A DNA stretch of 64,000 nucleotides, taken from Leclercia pneumoniae (GTDB taxonomy: Bacteria; Pseudomonadota; Gammaproteobacteria; Enterobacterales; Enterobacteriaceae). The stretch covers positions 868,001 through 932,000 of the forward strand of contig NZ_CP071383.1 in the NCBI RefSeq assembly GCF_017348915.1. Reading direction: 5' to 3'. The translations under genes and the position numbers were made by a program. Shown in pieces: positions 44,125 to 54,754 of the stretch; position 1 is the first letter of the stretch, and every line of letters starts with the position of its first letter. The notes under the pieces are model-generated. The model saw only the letters and a program-made list of their open reading frames with translations. It was not told the DNA's origin and did not search any database.

Positions 44125-46902
44125 ATGCAAAAATGGAAAAAGAAACTTGTTGTATCTCAAATTGCATTAGCCTGCACGATGGCTATCGCTTCTCAGGTAA
44201 ATGCAAAAGATATTTCTGGTACAACCTATAATACCTTTGGCTACGATGGTACCGCCGCCTCTACGCTGTATAACGGTTACACTGACTGGCGCAATGCCAG
44301 TGCCACGGTTGATGGCGATATCTATCCGGTTATCAACAAATCCGTAGTAAACGGGGTGATCTCTGGTTACTACCTTGATGATGCAGTCGGCGGTAAAAGC
44401 AACTCGCTCTCCATCAGCAACAGTACCCTTAATGGTATGGTCACCTCTGAATGTATCACCACGGAGTGTGCGGGCGGCGTGAATCGCGACGGTTCTACCC
44501 ACTACCAGTACGACCGCTTCGCATTGACGGTGAATAACACCACCATTAACGACACCTATGAGCATTACGCTTACGACGTGGTAACAGGCGGCACCACCAC
44601 CACCACCAACTACTGGGATACCTACGCGCTCGGCAATGCTATCAGTCTGGATGTTGAGTCTGATATCGTTATCGAAAACAACTCCCGCATCGCGGGTATT
44701 ACGCTGACTCAGGGTTATAACTACCCGGACAATACCCCTTACGACAGCACCGTTGGCATCGAAAACAGCGCGCATGTCTTCAATAACACCCTCAAAGTGA
44801 CCGACTCTGCTGTCACATCCGGTGCCTACAGCGACCTGGGAACCACCGGTTTTTATGGTCAGTCAGCGAAGCCGAGCGACTACGGCAATCCGAGTGCCAC
44901 CTCACAGGATGATGCTGCGCTCATCGTTGCGGCTGGCGCGGCAGATAACGCCATGCAGACGGTGGCAAGCTTTGACCACTCGACCCTGACAGGCGATGTG
45001 TTGTTCTCCAGCACCTTTGATAATAACTTCTTTGTCAATGGTGACCCGGCGACCGATACCACTGCCGACGGCGTTTACAACCCAACCACCAACGGCTGGG
45101 ACGGTACCGATAAACTGGATCTGACCTTAACCAATGGCAGCAAGTGGGTCGGTGCGGCGACCTCCAGCGTGGAGATGATCGCCCCGTCTCAGATGTATGG
45201 TCTGGGGTATAGCAGCGTTGATCTGACTACCCTGTTACCAAACAGCATCTGGCCTGATTCAACCTTCAACAGTAACAACCATCTGGTGGGTACCCAGGTT
45301 TATCAGAGTGGTATTTTCAACGTTACGCTGGATAACGGTTCAGAGTGGGACACGCGTAAAGAGTCGAACATCGATGCGTTGACCGTGAAGAACCATTCTC
45401 AGGTTAATGTCGAAAACTCCGGCCTGCTGGCCGACAGCATTACGCTGACTAACGCCTCTACCCTGAATATCGGTGATGCCGGTGGTGTGGCAACCAACAG
45501 CTTGAACCTCGACAGCAGCAGCCAGGCAACCCTGACTCAGGAGCTTGCCGACCTGTACGCGAACACCATCACCGTTGATAACCGTTCTGAGCTGGCGCTG
45601 GGTCTGGGCCAGGTTGATACCCATAAACTGGTACTGACCGACGGCGGCATGCTGAACGTTGCCAGCCGCGATTATGTGTTCAATTCCGATCTGAACAACG
45701 CGCGTTACATCACTAATGACAGCACGAAGAGTGGGTACGATTACGGTGTGATTGCCATCAACGCGGATGGTCATCTGGCCGTTAATGGTGAAACCTCAGG
45801 TAACTACAAAGTGCGTCTTGATAACGCGACCGGTAAAGGCGGCGTTGCAGATTATCGCAACAAAGAACTTATCCGTGTTTATGATAACAACGCTGATACC
45901 CGCGTCTCCTTCACGGCGGCTAACCGCGCCGATCTGGGTGCATATACCTACCAGGCACAGCAGAAGGGCGATACTGTTGTTCTGAATCAGGAACGCTTAA
46001 CGGATTACGCCAATATGGCGCTGAGCATTCCTTCTGCGAATACCAATATCTGGAATCTGCAGCAGGATACCGTAGGCACCCGCCTGACCAATGGGCGTCA
46101 TGGCCTGACGGATCAGGGCGGCGCCTGGGTTAGCTTCTTTGGCGGTAACGTCGATGGCGACAACGATGTCATCAAGTACGATCAGGACGTGAGCGGTATC
46201 ATGGTGGGTTTAGATACCCAGATTGATGGCAATAGCGCGAAATGGACCGTCGGTGTAGCTGCAGCCTTCGCTAAAGGCGACATGAATGACCGTTCAGGTC
46301 AGGTGGATCAGGATAGCCAGACGGCGATGATCTACTCCGCTGCTAAATTTGCCAACGATATGTTCCTCGATGGCAGCATGAGCTATACCCGCTTCAACAA
46401 TGATCTGAGCGCGACCATGAGCAACGGCGAGTACGTTGATGGCAGCACAAATACCGATGCCTGGGGCTTTGGCCTGAAGCTTGGTTACGACTGGATGCCG
46501 AATGACGCAGGCTACTTAACGCCATATGCCGCGGTTTCTGGCCTGTTCCAGTCGGGTGATGACTATCGTCTGAGCAATGACCTGCAGGTGGGTTCGCAGT
46601 CTTATAACAGCATGCGTTATGAACTCGGTTTAGACGCGGGTTACACCTTCGGTTACGGTGACAATCAGGCGTTAACGCCGTACTTCAAACTGGCTTATGT
46701 CTATGACGATGCCAGCGAGAATGCAGATGTTAACGGCGATAGCATTGATAACGGCGTGAAAGGCTCTGCGGTACGTGCGGGTCTGGGAACGCAGTTCAGC
46801 TTCACCAAAAACTTCAGCGCTTATACTGACGCCACCTACCTGGGCGGCGGCGACGTTGAGCAGAACTGGGGTGCTAACCTGGGTGTGAAATACACCTGGT
46901 AG
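44125..46902 (+). CDS. autotransporter adhesin (type Va), in the yaiT position
   Basis: The 925-residue protein has a signal peptide (MQKWKKKLVVSQIALACTMAIASQVNA), a passenger rich in Asn, Thr, Ser and Asp with the short repeats of a beta-helix (for example NNTTIND, NNSRIAGITLTQGYN, NHSQVNVENSGLLADSITLTNASTLNIGDAG), and a C-terminal 12-strand barrel of about 270 residues (from GGAWVSFFGGNVDGDNDVIKYDQDVSGIMVGLD to the final GVKYTW). Such proteins pass through their own barrel and stay on the cell surface or are released. In E. coli K-12 the same position between hemB and iprA holds the disrupted yaiT. The start at 44125 has GGAGG 9 bp upstream. No protease triad or RGD-like motif is seen. Confidence 0.85.
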   Translation: MQKWKKKLVVSQIALACTMAIASQVNAKDISGTTYNTFGYDGTAASTLYNGYTDWRNASATVDGDIYPVINKSVVNGVISGYYLDDAVGGKSNSLSISNSTLNGMVTSECITTECAGGVNRDGSTHYQYDRFALTVNNTTINDTYEHYAYDVVTGGTTTTTNYWDTYALGNAISLDVESDIVIENNSRIAGITLTQGYNYPDNTPYDSTVGIENSAHVFNNTLKVTDSAVTSGAYSDLGTTGFYGQSAKPSDYGNPSATSQDDAALIVAAGAADNAMQTVASFDHSTLTGDVLFSSTFDNNFFVNGDPATDTTADGVYNPTTNGWDGTDKLDLTLTNGSKWVGAATSSVEMIAPSQMYGLGYSSVDLTTLLPNSIWPDSTFNSNNHLVGTQVYQSGIFNVTLDNGSEWDTRKESNIDALTVKNHSQVNVENSGLLADSITLTNASTLNIGDAGGVATNSLNLDSSSQATLTQELADLYANTITVDNRSELALGLGQVDTHKLVLTDGGMLNVASRDYVFNSDLNNARYITNDSTKSGYDYGVIAINADGHLAVNGETSGNYKVRLDNATGKGGVADYRNKELIRVYDNNADTRVSFTAANRADLGAYTYQAQQKGDTVVLNQERLTDYANMALSIPSANTNIWNLQQDTVGTRLTNGRHGLTDQGGAWVSFFGGNVDGDNDVIKYDQDVSGIMVGLDTQIDGNSAKWTVGVAAAFAKGDMNDRSGQVDQDSQTAMIYSAAKFANDMFLDGSMSYTRFNNDLSATMSNGEYVDGSTNTDAWGFGLKLGYDWMPNDAGYLTPYAAVSGLFQSGDDYRLSNDLQVGSQSYNSMRYELGLDAGYTFGYGDNQALTPYFKLAYVYDDASENADVNGDSIDNGVKGSAVRAGLGTQFSFTKNFSAYTDATYLGGGDVEQNWGANLGVKYTW

Positions 46903-46912
46903 TCGTTGTAAA

Positions 46913-46944
46913 AATGGGGAGGCTTTGCCTCCCCATTGTATTTT
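46913..46944 (+). terminator. intrinsic terminator of the autotransporter gene
   Basis: AATGGGGAGGC (46913-46923) and GCCTCCCCATT (46927-46937) form an 11-bp stem with a TTT loop, followed by GTATTTT. Confidence 0.85.
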
Positions 46945-46965
46945 CAAGGATGATTTGAGGTCTGC

Positions 46966-47592
46966 ATGAACCGTTACGCAAAGTCGGTTCCTGAATTCTC
47001 CCGGCTTGAAAAGTGCCTTTTTGACCATAGCAAAACGTTCAAACTGGCAGGACAACACTCTGTATTTGGGGAAGTCTTCGAAGAGGAGCAGTTTGCGTTA
47101 TTGCTGCAAACCGGCACGCTGGCAATTCATCGGCAGCAAGATGACTTGTTGATGGAAATAGTGACCGCACCCTATATCTTTGGCATTAATGCCGGAATGA
47201 TGGGCTGTAGTACCGAATACAAACTTATCACTCATTCACCCTGCACGGGTTTTTACCTTCCAGCGGCCACGGCCCGCACCCTCATACAACAAGCCGGCCT
47301 GTGGCGGGAGGCCTTTTGCTGGCTCTCCTGGCATCATCGGGTCATGGAAATACGCGATAAACAGCTGGTGGGAAACAACTCCTATAGCCAGATCCGCTCG
47401 ACACTGCTGGATATGGCTCAGTGGGATGAGACGCTGCGTATGCGTGTGGGGGTAATGAATTATATCCAGCGACGCACGCGGATTTCGCGCTCTGTGGTGG
47501 CCGAGGTGCTGGCCGCGTTGCGTCAGGGGAATTACATCAATATGGTTCGGGGTAAACTGGTCAGTATCAACCGTTTACCCGCAGAGTATTAA
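46966..47592 (+). CDS. iprA: IprA (YaiV), inhibitor of hydrogen peroxide resistance
   Basis: The 208-residue protein matches E. coli IprA (207 residues), with the best agreement in the C-terminal half: LWREAFCWLSWHHRVMEIRDKQLVGNNSYSQIRSTLLDM and RSVVAEVLAALRQGNYINMVRGKLVSINRLP. It has the Crp-like two-domain layout (cyclic-nucleotide-type N-terminus, winged helix C-terminus). IprA lowers hydrogen peroxide resistance in Salmonella by an unclear mechanism. The N-terminal 60 residues have diverged more than the rest. Confidence 0.88.
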   Translation: MNRYAKSVPEFSRLEKCLFDHSKTFKLAGQHSVFGEVFEEEQFALLLQTGTLAIHRQQDDLLMEIVTAPYIFGINAGMMGCSTEYKLITHSPCTGFYLPAATARTLIQQAGLWREAFCWLSWHHRVMEIRDKQLVGNNSYSQIRSTLLDMAQWDETLRMRVGVMNYIQRRTRISRSVVAEVLAALRQGNYINMVRGKLVSINRLPAEY

Positions 47593-47597
47593 CGCGA

Positions 47598-48755
47598 TCA
47601 GGAAGCAGGAACAACCTGAGCTTTGTTGTCACTGAGTTCCGTGACCAGTTTATTAATACCATCGCTCATGTTGACGAAACGGGTATTGGGGGAGCGAGTG
47701 ACCACCACAAAGGCGCCAACGTTCGATTGTGGGATCATCGCCATATAGGTAATAAAGCCACCGCCGCCGCCTGTTTTCTGAATAATTCCCGGATGCCCGT
47801 TCTTTGGCGCCATATACACCCAGCCCAGACCCAGCGCGTCCGCTTTGCCCGGTACATCCATGCCAATGACGCGCTGGAACTGGCTGCGCTGATATATCAG
47901 CGTCTGCATCCGGTCAGCCTGAGTGCTGCGTGAATAGAAATCGGAAGAGAGGAACTGCTGCATCCAGCGCATCATATCGCCGGGTGTGGAATAGACACCG
48001 CCGCTGCCAATGGCTGCCAGCGTGTTGTTACATGGGCTGGCCCCTTTCTCTGCCACCATCAGGCGTTTGCACTGATCCGGTGAGGGGGTAAAGGTGGTGT
48101 CTTTCATGCCCAACGGACGGGTAATCTGCTCTTCAAACAGCTGGGTATAAGGTTTACCCGAGGCGGTAGCCAGGGCATCGGCCAGTAAATCGAATGCCAG
48201 GTTAGAGTAGGCTGCCTGGGAGCCCGGCGTGGTTTTCAGGTTCGCGGTGCTCAGATAGTTCCAGCGCTGTTCGCGGGTTGGCCAGACGAAGACCGGCCGA
48301 TGCGCCGCACCGCCCGGTTGTTCACGCGGCAGGGCGCTGGTGTGCGTCGCCAGATTAACCAGGGTGATAGGGGTGCCCTGATAGGTTGGCACCCGTGCAC
48401 CCGGTGGCGCATATTTGCTCAGGGGGTCGTTAAGCTTCACGACCCCCTGATCGAGTAATTTCACCAGCATCTCGCTGGTCATTAATTTGGTTAAGGACGC
48501 AATACGAACCACGGAGTCCAGCTGCGGATGAATATTATTGCCTGGACGCGTTTCGCCAAAGCTCCGAAACACGCGCTGATTACCATCAATAACAACCAGT
48601 GCTATACCGGTTGCGCCGCTGCCGTAATAGATCAGGTTTGCGTAACGGTCGGCAATATCAGAGGCAAGTGCCGGGGTGGTCAGCGGTTGGGCAGCCTGAA
48701 CCGTCGAAAGGCTCACCGCACACAGCGCGGCAATAGATAGCAGACAAGATTTCAA
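47598..48755 (-). CDS. ampH: D-alanyl-D-alanine-carboxypeptidase/endopeptidase AmpH
   Basis: AmpH is a periplasmic penicillin-binding protein of class C type that trims D-Ala and opens cross-links in peptidoglycan, and helps recycling. The 385-residue precursor has a signal peptide (MKSCLLSIAALCAVSLSTVQA), the active-site S-x-x-K in ASLTKLM, Y-x-N in AYSNLAFDLL and K-T-G in IQKTGGGGGF. The start codon is TTG at 48755; no in-frame ATG exists nearby, and the length agrees with E. coli AmpH. It is divergent from the following genes. Confidence 0.93.
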   Translation of the reverse strand: MKSCLLSIAALCAVSLSTVQAAQPLTTPALASDIADRYANLIYYGSGATGIALVVIDGNQRVFRSFGETRPGNNIHPQLDSVVRIASLTKLMTSEMLVKLLDQGVVKLNDPLSKYAPPGARVPTYQGTPITLVNLATHTSALPREQPGGAAHRPVFVWPTREQRWNYLSTANLKTTPGSQAAYSNLAFDLLADALATASGKPYTQLFEEQITRPLGMKDTTFTPSPDQCKRLMVAEKGASPCNNTLAAIGSGGVYSTPGDMMRWMQQFLSSDFYSRSTQADRMQTLIYQRSQFQRVIGMDVPGKADALGLGWVYMAPKNGHPGIIQKTGGGGGFITYMAMIPQSNVGAFVVVTRSPNTRFVNMSDGINKLVTELSDNKAQVVPAS

Positions 48756-48959
48756 CGAAAAGCATCCATAAGAGAAATGAAGATAATTAAGCGTATTTAT
48801 ACTACTAACGTGCCCGGTGCAATGGGCTGAATAGCCTAACGATAGCGGGAAAAACGTAACCGCGAGTAAATAAAAACAATTTCATTACGTGCCATCTCCC
48901 ATTTTGTGACATCGGGCTTATGATAGACCCCTACGTAGCTCAGCGACCCGGAGAAGGTG

Positions 48960-49493
48960 ATGTCAGAAAAGCGTGTGGTGATGGTTGTCGATATGCAGCA
49001 AGGTGTTTTTGCGACCCCTCGTATTCAGCGCGAACAATGCGTTTCACGTATCAATCAGTTAACCCATGCCGCCGATACGGTCATTTTTATCCAGCATACC
49101 GAAGCCGGTGGGCTGGAAGAGGGGAGCGAGGGGTTTGCGTTGTTACCTGAACTGCACCAGCCGGAAGGGGCGCACTACGTGACCAAAACGGCGTGCGATG
49201 CGTTTTACCGCACCTCGCTCGCCGCGTTATTAAGCGAGCTGGATATTCATCATTTTGTGCTTTGCGGCTGTGCTACCGACTACTGCGTGGATACTACCCT
49301 TAAAAATGGCGTTAGCCGGGGATACCATATCACCGTCGCCGGTGATGCGCACACCACCGCCCACCGTCCTGCCGCCCGGGCAGAAACGCTGATAAACCAC
49401 TATAACGATGTCTGGCGCGATCTGATTGCTCCCGGCAATCCGCCGGGTGTGAAACTCACCGAAACAATTCTCGCCCACTGGAAAGCGAACTAA
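48960..49493 (+). CDS. isochorismatase-family cysteine hydrolase
   Basis: The protein (177 residues from ATG 48960) has the isochorismatase-like fold with the catalytic Asp in MVVDMQQGVF, Lys in VTKTACDAFYRT and Cys in LCGCATDYCVDTTLKNG. Members hydrolyse small amides such as nicotinamide, ureidoacrylate or isochorismate; the substrate here is unknown. GGAGA lies 5-9 bp before the ATG; a GTG one codon upstream is too close to it. The gene is inserted between ampH and sbmA, which are neighbours in E. coli. Confidence 0.85.
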   Translation: MSEKRVVMVVDMQQGVFATPRIQREQCVSRINQLTHAADTVIFIQHTEAGGLEEGSEGFALLPELHQPEGAHYVTKTACDAFYRTSLAALLSELDIHHFVLCGCATDYCVDTTLKNGVSRGYHITVAGDAHTTAHRPAARAETLINHYNDVWRDLIAPGNPPGVKLTETILAHWKAN

Positions 49494-49608
49494 TAATTAC
49501 CCGTCAGGTCTGATTTTTTTGCACCGGCCGGAGACCGGCTGGTGGATGCAATGTCGTGTGGTGATGTGTTGAACACAGCAACAGCCATAATTACAAGAAG
49601 GAAGTTTT

Positions 49609-50829
49609 ATGTTTAAGTCATTTTTCCCAAAGCCGGGGCCCTTTTTCCTCTCGGCATTTATATGGGGCCTTATCGCCGTTATTTTCTGGCAGGCCGGTGG
49701 CGGCGCCTGGCTTGAGCGCCTAATTGGTGCTTCCAGCGACGTACCCCTTAGTGCCGCACGTTTCTGGGCGCGTAGCTATCTGTTGTTCTACGCCTATTAC
49801 GCCCTCTGCGTTGGGCTGTTTGCCCTTTTTTGGTTTACCTTTTCACCCCATCGCTGGCAGTACTGGTCCGTGCTGGGAACGGCATTAATTATTTTTGTCA
49901 CCTGGTTTTTGGTGGAAGTCGGGGTCGCGGTCAACGCCTGGTATGCCCCCTTCTATGATCTGATCCAGAAGGCACTCAGTTCCCCGCACAAGGTCTCTAT
50001 CGACCAGTTTTATCACGAAGTGGGGGTCTTCCTCGGCATCGCGCTGATCGCCGTGATCATTGCCGTGATGAATAACTTCTTTGTCAGCCACTATGTGTTC
50101 CGCTGGCGTACCGCCATGAACGAGCACTATATGGCCCACTGGCAGCAGTTACGTCATATCGAAGGTGCCGCCCAGCGTGTGCAAGAAGACACGATGCGTT
50201 TCGCCTCTACGCTGGAGGATATGGGGGTGAGCTTTCTCAACGCCATCATGACGCTGATCGCTTTCCTGCCGGTGCTGGTTACCCTGTCGGCTCACGTGCC
50301 GGATCTGCCCATTATCGGCCATGTTCCGTACGGCCTGGTTATCGCCGCAATTATCTGGTCGCTGATGGGCACCGGTTTACTGGCGGTGGTAGGGATCAAA
50401 CTGCCGGGGCTGGAGTTCAAAAACCAGCGCGTTGAAGCCGCCTACCGTAAAGAGCTGGTTTACGGTGAAGACGACGCTAACCGGGCCTCGCCGCCTACTG
50501 TGCGTCAGCTGTTCAGCGCGGTACGTCAAAACTATTTCCGTCTCTATTTCCACTACATGTACTTCAACATTGCGCGCATTCTCTATCTGCAAGTCGATAA
50601 CGTATTCGGCTTATTCCTGCTGTTCCCGTCGATCGTTGCCGGTACCATTACCCTCGGTCTGATGACTCAGATCACCAACGTCTTCGGCCAGGTTAGGGGC
50701 TCGTTCCAGTATCTCATCAGCTCCTGGACTACGCTGGTAGAGTTAATGTCTATCTATAAACGTTTACGCAGCTTTGAACGCGAGCTGGATAACCAGCCAC
50801 TGCAGGAAGTGACCAACACGTTAAGCTAA
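49609..50829 (+). CDS. sbmA: peptide antibiotic transporter SbmA
   Basis: SbmA is an inner membrane, proton-driven importer of microcins B17 and J25, bleomycin and proline-rich peptides such as Bac7. The 406-residue protein has the E. coli length and sequence pattern ([65 protein letters not shown], and [28 protein letters not shown] near the end). AAGGAAG precedes the ATG. yaiW follows after 14 bp, as in E. coli, where the two form an operon. Confidence 0.96.
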   Translation: MFKSFFPKPGPFFLSAFIWGLIAVIFWQAGGGAWLERLIGASSDVPLSAARFWARSYLLFYAYYALCVGLFALFWFTFSPHRWQYWSVLGTALIIFVTWFLVEVGVAVNAWYAPFYDLIQKALSSPHKVSIDQFYHEVGVFLGIALIAVIIAVMNNFFVSHYVFRWRTAMNEHYMAHWQQLRHIEGAAQRVQEDTMRFASTLEDMGVSFLNAIMTLIAFLPVLVTLSAHVPDLPIIGHVPYGLVIAAIIWSLMGTGLLAVVGIKLPGLEFKNQRVEAAYRKELVYGEDDANRASPPTVRQLFSAVRQNYFRLYFHYMYFNIARILYLQVDNVFGLFLLFPSIVAGTITLGLMTQITNVFGQVRGSFQYLISSWTTLVELMSIYKRLRSFERELDNQPLQEVTNTLS

Positions 50830-50843
50830 TACAGGGAGTCGTT

Positions 50844-51944
50844 ATGCCTTTTGCCGTATCACGCGCCTTACCGTTATCGCTCCTTGCCGCCCTGGTGCTG
50901 GCAGGCTGTGCTGAGCAAGGTGCAGCCCCGCTTAAAAAGGGCGAGAAACCCGTCGATGTCGCGAGCGTGGTGCGGCAGAAAATGCCCGCCAGCGTGAAAG
51001 ATCGCGACCAGTGGGCCAGCGCGCTGGCAAAGACCTTCGATAGCCAGAAGATAGCCCCGACCGAAGAGAATATCTGTTCGGTACTGGCGGTAGCGCAGCA
51101 GGAGTCAATGTATCAATCCGACCCTAAGGTGCCCGGGCTGAACAAGATCGCCTGGAAGGAGATCGACCGACGGGCAGAATCGATGCATATACCGGCGTTT
51201 CTGGTCCATACCGCCCTCAAAATCACCTCTCCTGATGGCAAGAGTTATAGCGAGCGGCTGGACACGGTGAAAACCGAGAAGCAGTTGAGTGAAATCTTCG
51301 ACGATATGATTAGCATGGTGCCGATGGGGCAAAAGCTCTTCGGCTCGCTTAACCCGGTACATACCGGCGGGCCGATGCAGGTCAGTATCGCCTTTGCCGA
51401 GAAACACACCGACGGTTACCCGTGGAAGTATGACGGTACCGTGCGTCAGGAGGTCTTTTCCCTGCGCGGAGGTTTGTGGTTTGGGACTTATCATCTGCTC
51501 AATTACCCTGCCAGCTACAGCGCGCCGCTGTACCGCTTTGCCGACTTCAATGCAGGCTGGTACGCGAGCCGTAACGCGGCATTTCAGAATGCCGTCAGCC
51601 GCGCCAGCGGTGTAAAGCTGGCGCTGGATGGTGATTTAATTGCGTATGGTAGCCGCACGGCGGGCAAAACCGAGATGGCGGTTCGCAAGCTGGCCGGGAA
51701 GCTGGATATGAGCGAGAGCGAGATTCGACACCAGCTGGAGAAGAGCGATAGCCAGAGCTTCGAGAAAACGAAACTTTATCAGCAAGTTTATGCGTTAGCG
51801 GAGCAGAAGAGTGGAAAGACGTTGCCGCGAGAGATGTTGCCAGGCATTCAGCTTGAGAGCCCGAAGATCACCCGCAACCTGACCACAGCCTGGTTTGCGA
51901 AGCGTGTCGACGATCGTCGGGCTCGCTGTATGGCAATGAATTAG
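50844..51944 (+). CDS. yaiW: outer membrane lipoprotein YaiW
   Basis: YaiW is a DUF1615 lipoprotein of the outer membrane that supports uptake of SbmA-dependent peptides. The 366-residue precursor has a lipobox LVLAGC (cleaved before Cys, about residue 22) and the family body ([43 protein letters not shown]). It is transcribed with sbmA. Its stop overlaps yaiY on the other strand by 4 bp. Confidence 0.93.
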   Translation: MPFAVSRALPLSLLAALVLAGCAEQGAAPLKKGEKPVDVASVVRQKMPASVKDRDQWASALAKTFDSQKIAPTEENICSVLAVAQQESMYQSDPKVPGLNKIAWKEIDRRAESMHIPAFLVHTALKITSPDGKSYSERLDTVKTEKQLSEIFDDMISMVPMGQKLFGSLNPVHTGGPMQVSIAFAEKHTDGYPWKYDGTVRQEVFSLRGGLWFGTYHLLNYPASYSAPLYRFADFNAGWYASRNAAFQNAVSRASGVKLALDGDLIAYGSRTAGKTEMAVRKLAGKLDMSESEIRHQLEKSDSQSFEKTKLYQQVYALAEQKSGKTLPREMLPGIQLESPKITRNLTTAWFAKRVDDRRARCMAMN

Positions 51945-52243
51945 TGGTAGCGACGCCAGCGGTTAACTAGCGCCACAACACCCAGGATGACGCAGCCCAC
52001 TAGGAAGGGAATCAGCCCAAAGATGGTTCCCACGCCCAGTCCGATTTCAACGCGCGGGCGGCCGCTGTCCTCTACCTGCATCAAATGTTCATAGACGCCA
52101 GGTGCATGCACCAACATGTTCAAAAACTGCGAACCCGCCCAAAAGCAGAACAGTACAAACAGGGCATAGGCAATATTACCTGACGTGGAGGTTTTCGGGT
52201 GTTTACCATTAAAGATCGGCTTCGACATAGTAAAGTCTGCCAT
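51941..52243 (-). CDS. yaiY: YaiY inner membrane protein (DUF2755)
   Basis: The 100-residue protein has two membrane helices ([23 protein letters not shown] and [20 protein letters not shown]) and matches E. coli YaiY, including [23 protein letters not shown]. The start is the ATG at 52243, preceded by GGAGG in the minus strand sequence; the frame opens at 52273. The function is unknown. Confidence 0.9.
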   Translation of the reverse strand: MADFTMSKPIFNGKHPKTSTSGNIAYALFVLFCFWAGSQFLNMLVHAPGVYEHLMQVEDSGRPRVEIGLGVGTIFGLIPFLVGCVILGVVALVNRWRRYH

Positions 52244-52491
52244 AAAGACCTCCGTATAGTTCGTTCTGGCCATACACCAGTGATATAAGCGAAGTTTGAC
52301 AGGTCATCGCATTTGTCAATATCGGAATCGTGGTAATTTGCAGCATGGATTTCTCCTGGATCGCCGATTTCTGCACCAACTCACAACTTCGTAACCTTAA
52401 GTTAAATTCATTAACATTTAAGAATTTCCGTATTGGACACAGACCTGACGCGGAAACTATGCGAGGATGTTTTTTTTATTCAGGAGCGACC

Positions 52492-52710
52492 ATGAAACTG
52501 CCTGCCAAAATTCGCCGTGACTGGCATTACTACGCCTTTGCCATTGGGCTGATCTTTATTCTTAATGGGGTTGTGGGGTTACTGGGATTTGAAGCGAAGG
52601 GTTGGCAAACCTATGCGGTAGGTCTGGTGACATGGGTTATTAGCTTCTGGCTGGCAGGATTGATTATTCGCCGTCGCCCGGAAGAGCCGACGGCGAATAA
52701 CGTCGATTAA
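52492..52710 (+). CDS. yaiZ: YaiZ inner membrane protein (DUF2754)
   Basis: The 72-residue protein has two membrane helices and is nearly identical to E. coli YaiZ in [20 protein letters not shown] and [26 protein letters not shown] is 7 bp before the ATG at 52492; the longer frame from 52330 is not supported. Its stop overlaps the end of the convergent ddlA gene by 4 bp. The function is unknown. Confidence 0.92.
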   Translation: MKLPAKIRRDWHYYAFAIGLIFILNGVVGLLGFEAKGWQTYAVGLVTWVISFWLAGLIIRRRPEEPTANNVD

Positions 52711-53807
52711 CCGTTTACCGTAACATTTAGCGCGCTATCGGCGGCATGCTGCTCCAGCGCCAGCTCAATCAGGCGGGTAATCAGCTCTGGATAGCTGATG
52801 CCGCTCGCCTGCCACAATTTCGGGTACATGCTGATATTGGTAAAGCCAGGCAAGGTGTTAATTTCATTGATGATGACGTCATTTTCAGTGGTTAAAAAGA
52901 CATCGACCCGGGCCATTCCGCGACAGCCCAGCGCCTGATAAGCCTCAATCGCGATGGCCCGGATGCGGTCGTTTACCGCCGAGTCCAGGGCTGCCGGCAC
53001 GACGACCTGTGCGCCTTTGTCATCAATGTATTTGGTGTCATACGAATAGAAATCGCTGTTCAGTACCACTTCGCCGCAGGTACTGGCCTGGGGGAAGTCA
53101 TTGCCCAGCACCGCACACTCGATTTCACGTCCTTTGATACCCTGTTCAACCACCACTTTATGGTCAAAGGTAAATGCCAGACGTACGGCCTCGTTGAATT
53201 GCGCCTCGCTGCTGACTTTACTCACCCCAACGGACGACCCCTGATTTGCCGGCTTCACAAAGAGCGGCAGGCCAAGCTCTGCCTGTAGAGCGCTAAAGCT
53301 GTGTTTGTCGCGATTGGCGCGGGTGAGGGTAACGAAAGGCGCTACGTTCAGACCGGCGTCGCGCAACAGACGTTTGGTGACATCTTTATCCATGCAGGCG
53401 GCAGAACCCAGTACGTCGGAGCCGACAAACGGCAGGTTTGCCATGCGCAGCATGCCCTGCAGCGAGCCATCTTCGCCCAGCGTACCGTGCACGATCGGGA
53501 AGATGACGTCGAGTTGCAGAAGGGCCTGTGCGTTGCTGGCGTTAATCAGTTGATTCTGTGCCACGCCCGGCACAACCGCGACGCTTATGTCAGAAGGATT
53601 CAGGGCGATGTGTGCCGGATCGTCAGCATTAAGCAGGTAGCTGTTGGCGTCATTGACATGCCACTGTCCCTGCTTATCGATACCCAGCAGCACAACGTCG
53701 AACCGGCTCTTATCAATCGCATTGACGATGTTTTTGGCCGATTGCAGCGACACTTCGTGTTCTGCTGATTTTCCCCCAAATACAATACCCACACGCAGCT
53801 TTGCCAT
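52707..53807 (-). CDS. ddlA: D-alanine--D-alanine ligase A
   Basis: DdlA joins two D-Ala with ATP to make the dipeptide for peptidoglycan precursors. The 366-residue protein (364 in E. coli) has the ATP-grasp fold with [54 protein letters not shown], the metal site [22 protein letters not shown] and a substrate Ser in SMYPKLW. The ATG at 53807 fits the family; three codons upstream the frame is still open. A divergent gene for an extensin-like protein starts 107 bp away. Confidence 0.95.
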   Translation of the reverse strand: MAKLRVGIVFGGKSAEHEVSLQSAKNIVNAIDKSRFDVVLLGIDKQGQWHVNDANSYLLNADDPAHIALNPSDISVAVVPGVAQNQLINASNAQALLQLDVIFPIVHGTLGEDGSLQGMLRMANLPFVGSDVLGSAACMDKDVTKRLLRDAGLNVAPFVTLTRANRDKHSFSALQAELGLPLFVKPANQGSSVGVSKVSSEAQFNEAVRLAFTFDHKVVVEQGIKGREIECAVLGNDFPQASTCGEVVLNSDFYSYDTKYIDDKGAQVVVPAALDSAVNDRIRAIAIEAYQALGCRGMARVDVFLTTENDVIINEINTLPGFTNISMYPKLWQASGISYPELITRLIELALEQHAADSALNVTVNG

Positions 53808-53913
53808 TACTCTCACTCATCCAGTCTGACTCAAAACCCATACCTTACCACGATGCCCGGCGGGATTCGCCGCCTTCTGCCATAATGTTTTAGCAAGCAA
53901 CGGAGGGGGGAAA

Positions 53914-54597
53914 GTGCGAGGAAAAGGTCTAATTATCTGTCTTGTTATTATCGGCGCGGCAGCGGTGGGGTATCGCTGGTTGCCGTCTTATTACAACCCT
54001 TTTGCGCCTCTCTCGCTTGACGATCCCCCCGGGAAAATCACCCAGTTTAAGCTGCGGCGACTCACGCCCGAGCACTGCGAAACCTTGCTCAGCCAGGCGA
54101 ACGATTCAAAGCTGATCCGTACCCAGACGGTTGCCGACAGTGGGGGCGAGTGTCCCCTGGTGGATGTGGTGCGGGTGCGTGACTTTGGCCGCGTAGGGCT
54201 GAGCAGCAGTTTCCTGGCCAGTTGTCCCCTGGCGCTCAGTGCTGCCCTCTATATTCACCAGCAGGCACAACCGCTGACACAGCGCATGATGGGGAGCCGC
54301 CTGACCCGCGTTGACCATTTTGGCAGCTTTGCTTGCCGAAATATCTATCATCGACAGGATGCGCGACGCAGCGAGCATGCCAGCGCCCAGGCGCTCGATA
54401 TTAGCGGCTTTCAGCTGGCGGACGGGCAGAAGATTACGGTGCTGCAAGGCTGGAAAAACGCGCGAACGCAGCCCTGGTTAAAGGCGATGCTTAGCGCCAG
54501 CTGCGGCTATTTTGGCAATGGGCTTGGGCCAGAGTACAACAGGGCGCATGCTAACCATTTTCATCTGGGTATGCGGGGATATGGTTACTGCCCGTAA
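53914..54597 (+). CDS. extensin-like LAS-type metallopeptidase, membrane-anchored
   Basis: The 227-residue protein has one N-terminal helix (LIICLVIIGAAAVGYRWLP) and then an extensin-like C-terminal domain (PF06904-type). The zinc-site motifs of the LAS peptidases are present: S-x-H-x-x-x-x-A-x-D-I in SEHASAQALDISGF and H-x-H in HANHFHLGM. LAS enzymes cut D-Ala-containing peptidoglycan bonds, so a cell-wall hydrolase role in the periplasm is plausible. The start is GTG, with GGAGGGGGG before it. It is divergent from ddlA, which makes D-Ala-D-Ala; the link is suggestive only. E. coli K-12 has no gene here. Confidence 0.75.
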   Translation: MRGKGLIICLVIIGAAAVGYRWLPSYYNPFAPLSLDDPPGKITQFKLRRLTPEHCETLLSQANDSKLIRTQTVADSGGECPLVDVVRVRDFGRVGLSSSFLASCPLALSAALYIHQQAQPLTQRMMGSRLTRVDHFGSFACRNIYHRQDARRSEHASAQALDISGFQLADGQKITVLQGWKNARTQPWLKAMLSASCGYFGNGLGPEYNRAHANHFHLGMRGYGYCP

Positions 54598-54754
54598 GCA
54601 TAAACCCACCGCTAAAAGAGGATAGAGTGTGATTTGTTTCACATTTTTGATGACTGGAAAGATAAAACACTAAAATTCATCCCGACAGCATCAGCTGCGC
54701 TTTGTGATGAGGCATAACTTGCTAATCTATGAGCGAATTCGCTCAAAAAAATGA

